From Pyricularia pennisetigena (Eukaryota; Ascomycota; Sordariomycetes; Magnaporthales; Pyriculariaceae): a stretch of DNA of 64,000 bases. The stretch lies in the NCBI RefSeq assembly GCF_004337985.1, contig NW_021940923.1, positions 969,951-1,033,950 on the forward strand, written 5' to 3'. Each line of letters starts with the position of its first letter. Position 1 is the first letter of the stretch. The notes beneath the pieces were generated by a model. It was not told the origin of the DNA and made no database searches. It worked only from the letters and a program-made list of their open reading frames with translations. This document shows positions 1-10,084 of this stretch, piece by piece. Both the position numbers and the translations under genes were made by a program.

Positions 1-980
1 AGGGGCGCTAATTATAATTTACCCTCGTTACGATTAAGTTAGTGTTTATTTGGGTGGGTAAAATATAAACAGTTTTATCCAATTAAAAATGCTTTAATTA
101 AATTTCCTAACGAATATGTTTGCAATATTTGCTAAGGCAATTTTGCGATTATAACAGTTATTACGTTTGTTAGTTAAAAATTAAACGCTGGTTTAATCGT
201 CACAATTTTTTATTAATCGTTATAAAAAGAATCTGGCGGTTGGGAAAAAGGTTTTTATTGTAAAAAAAAAAAAAAAAGCTAATAAAAATAAAAAAGGAGG
301 TATTTATAATTGGGTTTACGTATGGGGCTTTTTGCTAATAAAATAAAATTAAAATAAAAACGTTAAAATTTCCGGAATTTAACCGTAATAATTGTTACAA
401 TTCGTAATATCGAACCCTTTTATTTTTAATCGGGGCGCCGTTACGCCGTACCAGCTTATATATAATCCAAACTTTTAATTTACGTAATAATTGTTATTAT
501 TTAACATTTGGTCGTTTTATTTAGGCCGTTAATTGGGGATTTTGGTATTTAACAATTATATATTTTACGCTGTTTAATCCTCCCCCCCTGGTTAATCCAA
601 TTCGGCGTCGCCTTTTTTATCGTTCGACTTTTTTATAATCCAAAACACGTTATTTAATTTAATTAAAATTTAACCTTATTCGCCCTTTAGCTTTTGGGTT
701 ATAAATTTATAAACGTTCCTATATTGGATATTTTTGTAACCGTTAACGTTAACCAGCATTTTAATTTATAATTATAATACCGTTTAATTCGTTCGTCGGC
801 GTTTATTAATTTATTTTCCCGAATAATTATTAATTATATTTATCGTTTCCTAAAGTACCACCGTATTTTAATTCCGCCGCCTTTTTTTTGTTATTTATGC
901 AAATAGGAGGCGTAATTTCGTATCCCATTTTCGTATATTATTAAAAGTTAAGCAACGAAATAATCGTTATATTGTTTAAA

Positions 981-2790
981 CTATTTAATTAATTGTAAAT
1001 TTGGAATATTTTCCAGCAAATCGTTTTTCGTCCATTCCCGGTTATAGGAATGGACGAATTTTTTAGCGATATTAAAAGCTATTAATTTGGGTAATACCAA
1101 CTGGGATAATAGGTCGTATAACCGCCGCGGGTTTGGGTAAAAAATGGTTATTGCAAAATAGGTACCCCATTTATCCAATTGTTTAAATATATAATTTTTT
1201 TTGGAATTTTTCCTGGGTATTTTAATTGGTTGTTTTTTAGGGGGTAATACGGGTAAAACTCCAATTTGGTGGACGCAGGCGTTACAATAATTTTCAAATT
1301 AATTTATTATAAAAAATGGACTCGTTTCCTATATAAAATCCAATATAATTCGTCGAAAATATTTAACGTTGGCGAAGGTTTGCATATTTGGCGTTTCTTT
1401 TTTTAATTTTTTCCTATTTATTATTTCCTATTGCGTCCAATGGGGCGGAACGCGTGGTTTAAATATATTTAAAAGGCCGGTTTGTAATAATTCCGACGTT
1501 GTTACCCGGTTATTATCGTTTAAATTAAATTTAGCGATACGTGGAAGGTTAATAGGGAATAACCGCGTTTATAAATACGTTAAAAAGTTTAAATGGGTAA
1601 TTTGTAAATTTTTAACGTTTTTTCGTAATATTATAGGTTATTTGGTTAATTTAATTAATAATTTTGGCCTGGTTGGTTTATATTTAGCGATAAACCCCTG
1701 CGTATCGAAATACTAGTAAAACGCAAAAAAATATGCGGTTTTTTTACGGTTAGGCCCGCGTGCGGTTCGTCCGAATTTTTACCACAGGTTTGCGGGGTCG
1801 TTTAATATTAACGCGCCGTATTACATTATACGTTCCATATTAGGTATATCCATACTTATACCTAAAAATAAAATGGAAAATATAATGCGAATTTTGGAAT
1901 CCGGTTTGGAAAATTTTACGTAAATTTTAATTTTGTCGATTTTAGGTGTAAATGCATTATACCGGATAATTATATCGGTTGCGTTTCGTTTAATAAATTT
2001 CCTAAATACGAGGTTTTTTATTAGGAATTGGCGTATTTGGATAATGCGGTTTCTAGCGTTTATATATATAATGGTTTTAGGAATACGGGTGGCGGATAAT
2101 AATATAATATTCCCTATTAGGAATAGGAGGCGCCGGTAATCGTTAACAAAGGTTTTACGTTCCAAATACTGTATTATAATCGTAATTTCGGGTCGGTCGA
2201 AAGGCGTTTTAACGAAACGCATTATTTTTTTATAATACAATTGGTCGAAAACGTAAATTTTAGTTTTTATTATAAGGGTTGCGGTGTACCCGAACATAAA
2301 TACGTTTACTGGTATAATTACCCGAACCAAACGCAGTATGGAAAACGATTTTTTAAAATCCTTCCACTGTAAAATTATATAAAATTTATTAATAATAAAT
2401 AAAGCAATACGTTGGTGGAATATAGGGTTTCGAAAAAGTTTAAAAAATCGGTAATTAGTGGTTTGTTCCGGGTTTAAAAAAATGTACGTATATTTACAAA
2501 CGGTTTGCGGGTTTTAAAAAAGGTTATATTAAATAAAATTAATTTTGGTAATAAAAACCGCATATTTATATTTACGTTTAAAATGGATTAATCGATTAAT
2601 TTGGGGTTCGCGGCGGGATAACGTTATATATTGCGTAATTGTTTTTACCCTAATTTGCTTAATGGGATTATTTGGATAATAATAATATTATTGCGAATTA
2701 CCGAAATAATTTGCAATATTATATTTTTCCCGTACCCGGTTTTTGCCAGCAAAATAATATTTTCTATATTATATAAAACCCGGTATATAT
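981..2790 (-). pseudogene. RIP-killed RecQ-type DEAD/DEAH helicase
   Basis: Reading the minus strand from about 2790 downward, helicase motifs appear in the right order. First a Walker A (LLAKTGYGKN, about 2720-2755). Then a decayed motif II region (FIIINKFY, where a DExH-type box is expected) followed by WKDFKKSF. Then motif III (GYTATL), KTIIYINARNR, and LGISMDIPNMERIM. Finally a motif VI region near 1760 reads FGRTARGP. A TAA codon sits where the conserved Gln before FGR is expected, and others interrupt the frame, as C-to-T changes at CAA/CAG codons would give. A cysteine-containing tail continues to about 981. RecQ-like helicases of this kind are often repeated near fungal chromosome ends. 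The copy is certainly non-functional; telomere linkage is inference. Confidence 0.8.
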
Positions 2791-3112
2791 ATTGCATTTA
2801 ATTATAATATGGGATTCGTGCAGGAGTATTAAAAGGTTTGTGGAGGTTTAAAAACCATATAACAGCTAAAAAAACGAATTTATATTATAGGTTTAAATTA
2901 CCAAAAGTTTTGGTTTTGACGTATAATTCCGGGAAAATGTGTACGTCGGAGGAAGTATTTACCGCCGCGTGTGCGGGATTGGGACCGCGAAAAATTGCGT
3001 CGATTTGGTGGGAAAGCGAAATATATATGGGCGTGTTTCCGGATATTATATATATATAATTTAATACGAATATATAAAAATTTGCGGAAATAATGGTTTT
3101 TTTTAATGGGTG

Positions 3113-3485
3113 GATATATAGCGTATTATATAATATATACCTTATACGGATTATAAAATTAGTGGTTTTGCGTTATTTATATTAAAATTTATATATAAAA
3201 ATTCCTTTCGCTTTTACGATTTTCCCTATATAAATTTTAACGGATTATAATCGTTATTAATAAAATGCGAAATGGGTATCGATGGTGTTTATGGGTGGAA
3301 ATATAATATATTAAATGGAATTTACCCTATACGGATTATAAAGTAAATATTTTTGCGATATTTGGATTAAAATTTATATATAAAAATTTCTTTCGCTTTT
3401 GCGATCTTTTATATATAAATTTTAACGGATTATAATCGTTATTATTAAAATGCGAAATGGGTATCAATGGTGTTTCTGGGTTAAT
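3113..3485. repeat. Tandem repeat, two copies of about 170 bp
   Basis: Two consecutive units (about 3127-3300 and 3318-3485) share the same order of blocks: CTATACGGATTATAAA or close to it, AAAATTTATATATAAAAATT, CTTTCGCTTTT, a TATAAATTTTAACGG block, then AAATGCGAAATGGGTATC. Differences between units are mostly transitions, consistent with RIP after duplication. No coding content is visible. Confidence 0.75.
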
Positions 3486-3495
3486 AATGGGGATA

Positions 3496-3688
3496 CCGCC
3501 ATAAACGGATAAAGGGCGGGTTATATCCAATTTTTAACTGGCGTACCGGGTGTAAAAAATTTTGAATTAATGAAAAAGGCCTACCAATTCCTATTTTTAA
3601 CGATGTTTTTTTTTTCGATATTTTACGTGGTTGTGGAATAATGAGGGAGTGTCGGTCGCAAAAAGGCCAAAAATACCGCTATAAACGG
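3496..3688. repeat. 13-bp motif CCGCCATAAACGG, left-flank copies
   Basis: CCGCCATAAACGG occurs at 3496-3508 and, with one change, at 3676-3688. Related copies are at 4201-4213 (other orientation) and 5049-5063 (partial). The same motif recurs at 58201-58213, 58243-58255, 58334-58346, 59574-59586 and 59755-59767 in the right flank. The core is near-palindromic (CCG...CGG). I did not notice it in the gene-rich interior. Its role is unknown; it may be part of the termini of a repeat family. Confidence 0.7.
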
Positions 3689-3850
3689 CGAAAATCGACA
3701 AATTGTCCTCAGACCTGAACCAAAGCGTTTTTTGGATGGACCCACAGGTACATTGCAAAGCCGCAATTGAGCCACGAAGTGGAGCGAAGCGAACGGAGTG
3801 GATCAATTGTGGAGCTTTGGGCTTCAGGGATGAGCCCTGAGACTATAACG
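3640..3850 (+). repeat. Border repeat, left copy
   Basis: This stretch runs from a GACAAATTGTCCTCAGACC block through GCCACGAAGTGGAGCGAAGC, ATCAATTGTGGAGC and GGGCTTCA to CCCTGAGACTA. The same blocks in the same order occur on the minus strand at about 58215-57975, so the two copies bracket the gene island as an inverted pair. The first part, up to GACCTGAACC, also occurs in direct orientation at 59690-59800 and partly at 5049-5085. No coding potential is convincing. Confidence 0.75.
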
Positions 3851-3881
3851 GCCTATTGTGCTTATGCATGCACAGAAAATC

Positions 3882-3968
3882 TGCGACCACAACGGGATTC
3901 GAACCCACGCACTTCAACGTATATATGATATAGATTATGGTACGTGCATTATACCACTAAGCTAGATT
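3882..3968 (-). ncRNA. tRNA-like Pol III element
   Basis: The minus strand carries an A-box-like TAGCTTAGTGG and a perfect B box (GGGTTCGAATCCC), followed by a T4 run (3877-3880 on the plus strand as AAAA) suitable as a Pol III terminator. A possible anticodon stem ACGTA/TACGT encloses an intron-length loop. However, the 5' and 3' ends do not form a convincing acceptor stem and the variable region does not fit. A decayed tRNA gene or tRNA-derived SINE-like element is more likely than a working tRNA. I do not assign an amino acid. Confidence 0.45.
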
Positions 3969-4080
3969 AAATATGACGTATTTGTTTTGTTGTTGAAACT
4001 ATGAACAAAGACGTGATATATAAAGCTTTGTGTGTATAAACGCGTATACGTTTTATTTGTTATTTATTTATTTATTCGAT

Positions 4081-4162
4081 GCAGGGTGACTAATAAAATT
4101 AGTCCGTGCTAGCCGTTATAAGATAATGCAGGGTAGCTAATATAATTAGCCCTGCGCTAGCC
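4081..4162. repeat. Twin hairpin repeat
   Basis: Two related 34-35 bp units start with GCAGGGT and end with GCTAGCC (4081-4114 and 4128-4162). Unit 1 has stem ACTAAT/ATTAGT (4089-4094 with 4098-4103). Unit 2 has stem GCTAAT/ATTAGC (4136-4141 with 4145-4150), extended by GCAGG/CCTGC. Paired bases differ between units in a compensatory way (A-T to G-C), which suggests the fold rather than the exact sequence is kept, or a chance RIP effect. Confidence 0.65.
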
Positions 4163-4194
4163 ATGCTCACAAAGCGAGTGCAATACCACCTGCC

Positions 4195-4510
4195 TTTAAT
4201 CCGCTTATGGCGGTACTATTTTTTTGATTTTTTTTTTATATTATTTTTTGTTTTTTAACTAAATTTCAAAATTTTTGCACGTCTGCGGTGGTATATGTAT
4301 AAATAACGTTAAATCGAGTTTTTGTGTATATACCGGATTAGGTAAACCATTAAATAAACGGATAAGTAAAATATATATACTTTTATATAGAATTTACTAT
4401 CGAAATGCCGTTATATTTTTACCAATTTTAATGATAATAAAATCCAAATATGAATGATTAGATAACGTGTATAAACAAAGGTCTGCGTAAAATCCGTTTC
4501 GTAATATCTG
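4195..4510 (+). repeat. Dispersed 300-bp repeat, left copy
   Basis: It starts with CCGCTTATGGCGGTACT, then a T-rich tract, TTTTTGCACGT, a TTAAATAAACGGATAAGTAAA block, TTTTTACCAATTTTAATGATAATAAAA, and ends near ATAAACAAAGGT. The same series, diverged, is present on the minus strand at about 59170-58920 and 59590-59280. All copies are AT-shifted. No intact gene is visible. Confidence 0.7.
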
Positions 4511-5297
4511 CTCTTATTATTTTTCTATTTAAAAAACGGAAAATTTGTATTATTTTTCTATTTTTGTATTGAATAAAATAAAAGTTGTACAAAGATGTTT
4601 GTTTAATATTTATTTATAATAATATAATACAGTCGCTATATTAGAACTCATTTTAATTCTACAAATAATTGGGCGAATTATTAAGTTCTTTAGTAAATTC
4701 TATATCGAAATAAAAATATTATTAAATTATTTATTTTAAACGATAATTGCATCCATTTTCCACCGTTACGTTAATGAAAATAATTATTTTATGATATAAT
4801 ATTCAATTTATATCTAGTATTATTATGTAAAATAATAAATTACATATAATAATATATATTTCAAGCTGAACAATATACTTACTATTTAATATTAATATAA
4901 CCATAAAAGCTATAACAACGGTTTTTGCGTCAAAAAAACGTAAAAAATTCAAATATTGCAACGTAAATTACCTTATATTTTTATACAGTGGTTATACTAT
5001 TATTTTTGCGTATACAGTTCATACACAATGCGAATACAGTATAAATACCCGCCATAAGCTTCGAAAATCTACAAGTTGTCCTCAGACTAGGGTTAAGGTG
5101 AGAAATTTTAACACTCTCACATAACTCAACCCACTTAATTCGATCGTTTCACACACATCGTTTCAAAAGTTGTTAATCCAACAACCTTGTACCTAGGATA
5201 GCATATTTCGACCGGGTTGCGTAGTACACCTCAATCACTGAATGAATCTGTCGGGTAAGCCTTGAAAAGCAACGACCGGACGCATGACGTGGTGTAT

Positions 5298-5550
5298 TAC
5301 GAGTAAGGCATTCCAAAAACCCTTTGCGGGCGCCCACGGGGGCCGATAGGCTCAAAAATACCGCAACCCACGGGCCCCCATTTTATTTGCACGCTTTGGG
5401 TTATATATTTTAATATTAATTTTGCTCTAGTAAATATAAATTTAATAATGAAAGAAATGGCAGGTTCGTGGGCTGTTGGCCCGCGGGTTTTTCAAATAAG
5501 GTTTCGGGCCGTCATGGGCGGGTGTTGGAATGCCTTAACTACGAGTAAGG
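5298..5550. mobile_element. MITE-like insertion with TIRs and target-site duplication
   Basis: Terminal inverted repeats AAGGCATTCCAA (5305-5316) and TTGGAATGCCTT (5525-5536) bound about 235 bp. Similarity between the arms extends inward (AAACCC and CCCACGGGC-type blocks). The direct repeat TACGAGTAAGG occurs at both ends (5298-5308 and 5540-5550), giving an apparent target-site duplication of 8-11 bp, although its last bases overlap the TIR. No transposase is encoded. The duplication size fits hAT-like or Mutator-like non-autonomous elements. Confidence 0.7.
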
Positions 5551-5923
5551 GATGATGTTATCAAATACAAAAGAGAAACATGTTACATAGCTTACGTTGA
5601 TTACCATGATACGGTAAGAAGGTTGTTTGGCAGGGGGTGTTTCCGCATGTAACTGAAGTTTATTCTCGCTGTTGGGAGTTATTACTGCTTCGCTTCAGGG
5701 TAATGGCGGTTCGTTTCTTCGATGTCTTGGAGGAGCGCAACAAATGAACTCCAATGCCTGTGGTTTCGGATACCAAGTGTAAATGACCGTCCAGGGTCAA
5801 TAGACATAAGGTGCAAGAAGTCGCGCGTCTTCCAGATTAGTTTTGCCCACCACACCAATTAGGCCTTGACATGCTGATTGTCTGGGAATATTCCGAGCTG
5901 CCTTTATACTGACCATTATCAAC
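5551..5923. other. PKS upstream region
   Basis: Non-coding DNA of ordinary composition between the MITE and the PKS start codon. I recognise no specific binding site and no other gene. Confidence 0.5.
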
Positions 5924-8900
5924 ATGGCACCCTCTATAGCCGTCATTGGTCTTGCATGCCGCCTCCCAGATGAGGTTTCCTGCCCCGAAGATCTTTGGCA
6001 GCAGCTCTTAGCGCAAAAAGGTATGCTGCTTGCATCCATCAGGACTTGGTACAACTGCGTGCTAACATTGGCTAGACACCAGATCACTTCCCACCGGTAG
6101 ATGGAATGCAGATGCTTTCCATCACCATGGATCTAACAAACCCCAGACCATTGCGGCTAGGGAAGCTCATTTCCTGAAGAGGGATATACGGGCATTTGAC
6201 GCGGCTTTTTTCAGCATCAATGCGGCAGAGGCATTAGCGTTAGATCCGCAGCAGCGGTTGGTTTTAGAGTTGATATATGAAGCCCTCGAGAGTTCGGGGC
6301 TGACCCTCGATGCCGTTTCCGGTACAAAGACGGGCTGCTACCTTGGCTCGTCCTCATCCGATTATCGAGACTCTATTGCTCGGGATACAGAAGTCTCACC
6401 ACGCTACACCGTCCTTGGGATCAATACCGAAATGCTTTCCAACCGCGCCTCATGGTTTTATAACCTCAAGGGGCCCAGTTTGACAGTCGCTACGGCCTGC
6501 TCCTCTAGTCTCGTTGCTATACATATGGCATGCCAAAGCTTGCTGTCGGGGGAAAGCGATATGGCCATCGCCGGCGGAGTGAATCTTATGCTGAACCCGG
6601 ACTTTCCGACGTACTACACCAACATGACCATGTTGTCGCCAGATGGTCGCTGCAAATCGTTCGACGCATCGGGGGATGGATACGGGCGCGGAGAAGGCTG
6701 TGGTATAGTCTTGCTCAAGCGTTTGGACGACGCTATCAGGGATAATGCCCCTATTCGTGCGGTAATCCGTGGATCGGGTGTTAATTCCGATGGCTATACG
6801 CAGGGATTTACTATGCCCAGCTCTGAAAGCCAGGCAGCTTTGATTAGGGAGGTATACGACAAGGCAGGCCTGGATATGAGCGATACCCAATTCGTAGAAT
6901 GCCATGTCAGTTTTTGCCATCAAACCCTCCCCGAGTTCAGGAAAAAAAAAACGAAACTGACTAGTGTTGAAATAGGGCACAGGAACCAAAGCTGGTGATC
7001 CCGTCGAGACCAGAGCAATTTACGAGACCCTTGGCCAAAAAGCACCGAGGCCGCAACCACTGGTTATTGGCAGCGTAAAACCCAACGTATGATATATCAT
7101 GTCCTCGTTCTAACGTTTTCGAATTAACAGTGCTAACGCTCTCTTCATCGCCAGATTGGACACTTAGAGGGGGCTTCTGGTGTAGCATCGCTGATCAAGT
7201 CAATACTCGCCCTGGAGAAAGGATACATCCCACCACAAATGTTCTTCCGCACCCCAAACCCCAAGATCCCACTCCAGGAATGGAATCTCCACATTCCGAC
7301 AAGCCTAATGCCTTGGCCGCCAACCAGAGGGCCGAGGCGGGTAAGCATCAACAACTTTGGCGTCGGCGGCACCAATGCGCATCTCGTGATCGAGAGCGCC
7401 CCTCAGTCACGGTCGGTGACGGTCGGCCCGACAGCAGAGAAAAAACGACTCTTTGTGCTCAGCAGCAGAGACCGCGACGGCCTGGTGCGCGTTGCGCGGT
7501 CTATGGCCGAGCACATGGAAAAGACCGGCGACGGTTCCGCCGCCTACGCCGCCAACCTTGCCTACACCCTAGGGAACAAGCGGACGCGTTTCCAGTGGAA
7601 GAAGTTCTGCATCGCCGAGGACTTGGCCGACCTGCGCACGCGCCTGCTCGCGCTGACGAGCGAAGACGCGACCAGGTCCAACGCTGCCCCGAGGGTAGGC
7701 TTTATTTTCACGGGGCAGGGTGCGCAGTGGCCCTTGATGGGTCTGAAACTTATGGGTATGTCGGTCCTCCTCCTAAAATTACTGTGAAAGCGTAGTCACA
7801 GTGGTGCTAACGTCGGAGCCTTTAGAATTTGCTGTTTTCAACTCTAGTTTCCAAAAGTGTCAAGTTTACTTGAAGGAATTGGGTTGTCCCTGGAACGCAG
7901 CCGAAGAGCTCGCAAAGCCCGCCGAATCCAGCCGCATTAAATCTCCAGAACTAAGCCAGCCTCTATGCACTATACTTCAAATCGGTATAGTCGACCTGTT
8001 GGCTACCTGGGGCGTCTCGCCATCCAAGGTGGTAGGTCACTCAAGTGGCGAAATCGCAGCGGCATACAGCGCAGGGTTTATAACTGCCAAAGAGGCTGTT
8101 CAAGTGGCTTACCTCCGCGGCAAGTTTTGTGACGCCATGGCGGCTGCATCTCAGGAGCCCAGAGGAGGAATGATTGCCGTCGGTTGTTCGCCTGAAAAGG
8201 CAGAGGAGCTCATCTCCGAGACAACAGCCGGTTATTTAACTGTTGCTTGTATCAACTCACCCTCAGGTGTAACCATCTCAGGTGATATGGCGGCCATCGA
8301 ACAGTTATACGATCGCCTGAGAGGCACTTCGGTCTTCGCCGCGAAGTTGAAAGTCGACATGGCGTACCACTCGGAGCATATGTCAGACGTTTACCCCCAG
8401 TACGTCCAAGCACTCATGCAAATCCGGCCGGGCGATAATGCTTCAGAAAGAAGTGACGTGGTGATGGTGTCCAGCGTGGAAAGCATACCGGTGCAGGCAG
8501 CGGACCTGGACGGCTTTTACTGGGGCCGCAACCTGGTCTCGCCTGTGTTGTTTTCGGACGCGTTGAGAGAGCTCGTGCGACCAGCCGATGACGAACAAGG
8601 CGATATTGGAGTCGACCTACTCGTGGAAATCGGACCTCACAGTGCTTTAAAGCAAAGCGTCAAAGAGATTCTTGGTGCAGCTTCGGTTCAAGGCGTCCAA
8701 TACCTGTCTTCGCTCTCGCGCGGTATGGACGACCAGGACATGGTACTATCTTTGGCAGGCAACTTGTATGTCGCCGGTGTCCCCGTGGATTTGGCCAAGA
8801 TCAACGACGACCCAGGCGCAGTGCTGCTTACAAACCTTCCACCGTACCCGTGGCTGCACACGGCGAAATTTGATGCCACCCCTCGCGTGAGTCGGGAACA

Positions 8901-10047
8901 TAACATGCGCCCGCATCCTCAAAGCAGCCTTTTGGGTGCCCCTATGCCGTCTATGACCCCAGGCGAACATGTTTGGCGAGGTTATCTTCACATCGACCAG
9001 GAAAGTTGGGTCCGTGATCATAAAGTCACCGGGGTCGTGATTTATCCTGGAGCTGGCCTGATTGCCATGGCTTTGGAAGCAGCCTGCCGATTGGCTGACC
9101 CCGGCCGCAAAATGCGGACCGTTAAGCTGCGAGATGTAACTATTGCTTCGGCGGCCATGGTCTCTCTCGACAACGCCACCGAGTTTGTGGTACATTGCAG
9201 GCCGCACCAGTTAGGCACCAAAACCTCGGGCCCGGCCGCGTGGCAGGAGTTTACCATTTCATCATCCGGTGGTCCAGATATACCGCTACGTGAGAATTGC
9301 ACCGGTCTCATGCGGGTCGAGTACTACTTGGATGGCGACTTGGAAACCATGGCGAAACGCGAGGAGACTGCTGCCGTGGACTCTTCCCTCGCGAAATATA
9401 GAACCGCAATGGAAGCATGCGAATACGATTTGCCTGTCGACCAATTTTACCAGGACTTTGCCAACGTCGGCCTCGCGGTCGGGCCGGCATTCCGCAACGT
9501 AAAGAAACTCCGCTTCCGACCGGGGCAGGCCGTATATGAGGCCTCGATTGGCGACCCAGGAGAGACTTTCGACACAGGACGCCCCGGACGGCCACATCTG
9601 ATCCACCCAACCACCTTGGACTCGATTTTGTCCACCCCTTTTGCGGCGTATTATGGTGGTCCGGGGGCACCTCCCACCAAGCCGTACATTCCGGTTTGCT
9701 TCCAAGAAGTGGAAATTTCTGCAGACATGCCGTTCGAGACTGGGACACCCTTGCGTGGGTGCTCAACTGCAACCAAATATGCCGTCAACGATCTCGAGTC
9801 GGATATGTACGTGTTTGATGATGCATCGACGAATTGCTACCTGCAAATCCGCGGGTACCGCGCCACGAGCGATATAGCATCTGATGCCGACGTCGAGGAG
9901 GAATCTGAAGTGCCGGGACTATGCTACCAGACGCGTCAGGAGGCTTCTTTTAAGCTTCTGACGAAGCAGCAGCTCGAAAACATCATTACAAACTGCGGCC
10001 TGACGTCCAACCAAAAGCTGGAAAAGGTTAGTATTAACCCCAAGTTC

Positions 10048-10084
<37 letters not shown>

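Larger units (their letters stand above)
1..5085. repeat. AT-rich RIP-degraded repeat block (left flank)
   Basis: Very AT-rich DNA dense in TpA, with surviving C and G largely in CpG, and no intact reading frame of meaningful length. This is the signature of repeat-induced point mutation acting on repeated DNA. It contains the helicase relic, tandem repeat, tRNA-like element and hairpins listed separately. The stretch from 1 to about 980 holds only degenerate sequence in which I recognise nothing, and 4510-5040 likewise. Base composition changes to ordinary genic DNA between about 5.05 and 5.2 kb. No telomere repeat is visible, so subtelomeric location is possible but unproven. Confidence 0.85.

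Noticed and set aside
1369..2139. Plus-strand open frames in the left AT-rich block
   Set aside because: They are antisense to the helicase relic and have no domain of their own.
5085..5298. Solo LTR of a retrotransposon next to the MITE
   Set aside because: A TGTTGG-like end is visible on the minus strand, but I could not define the second terminus or a target-site duplication.
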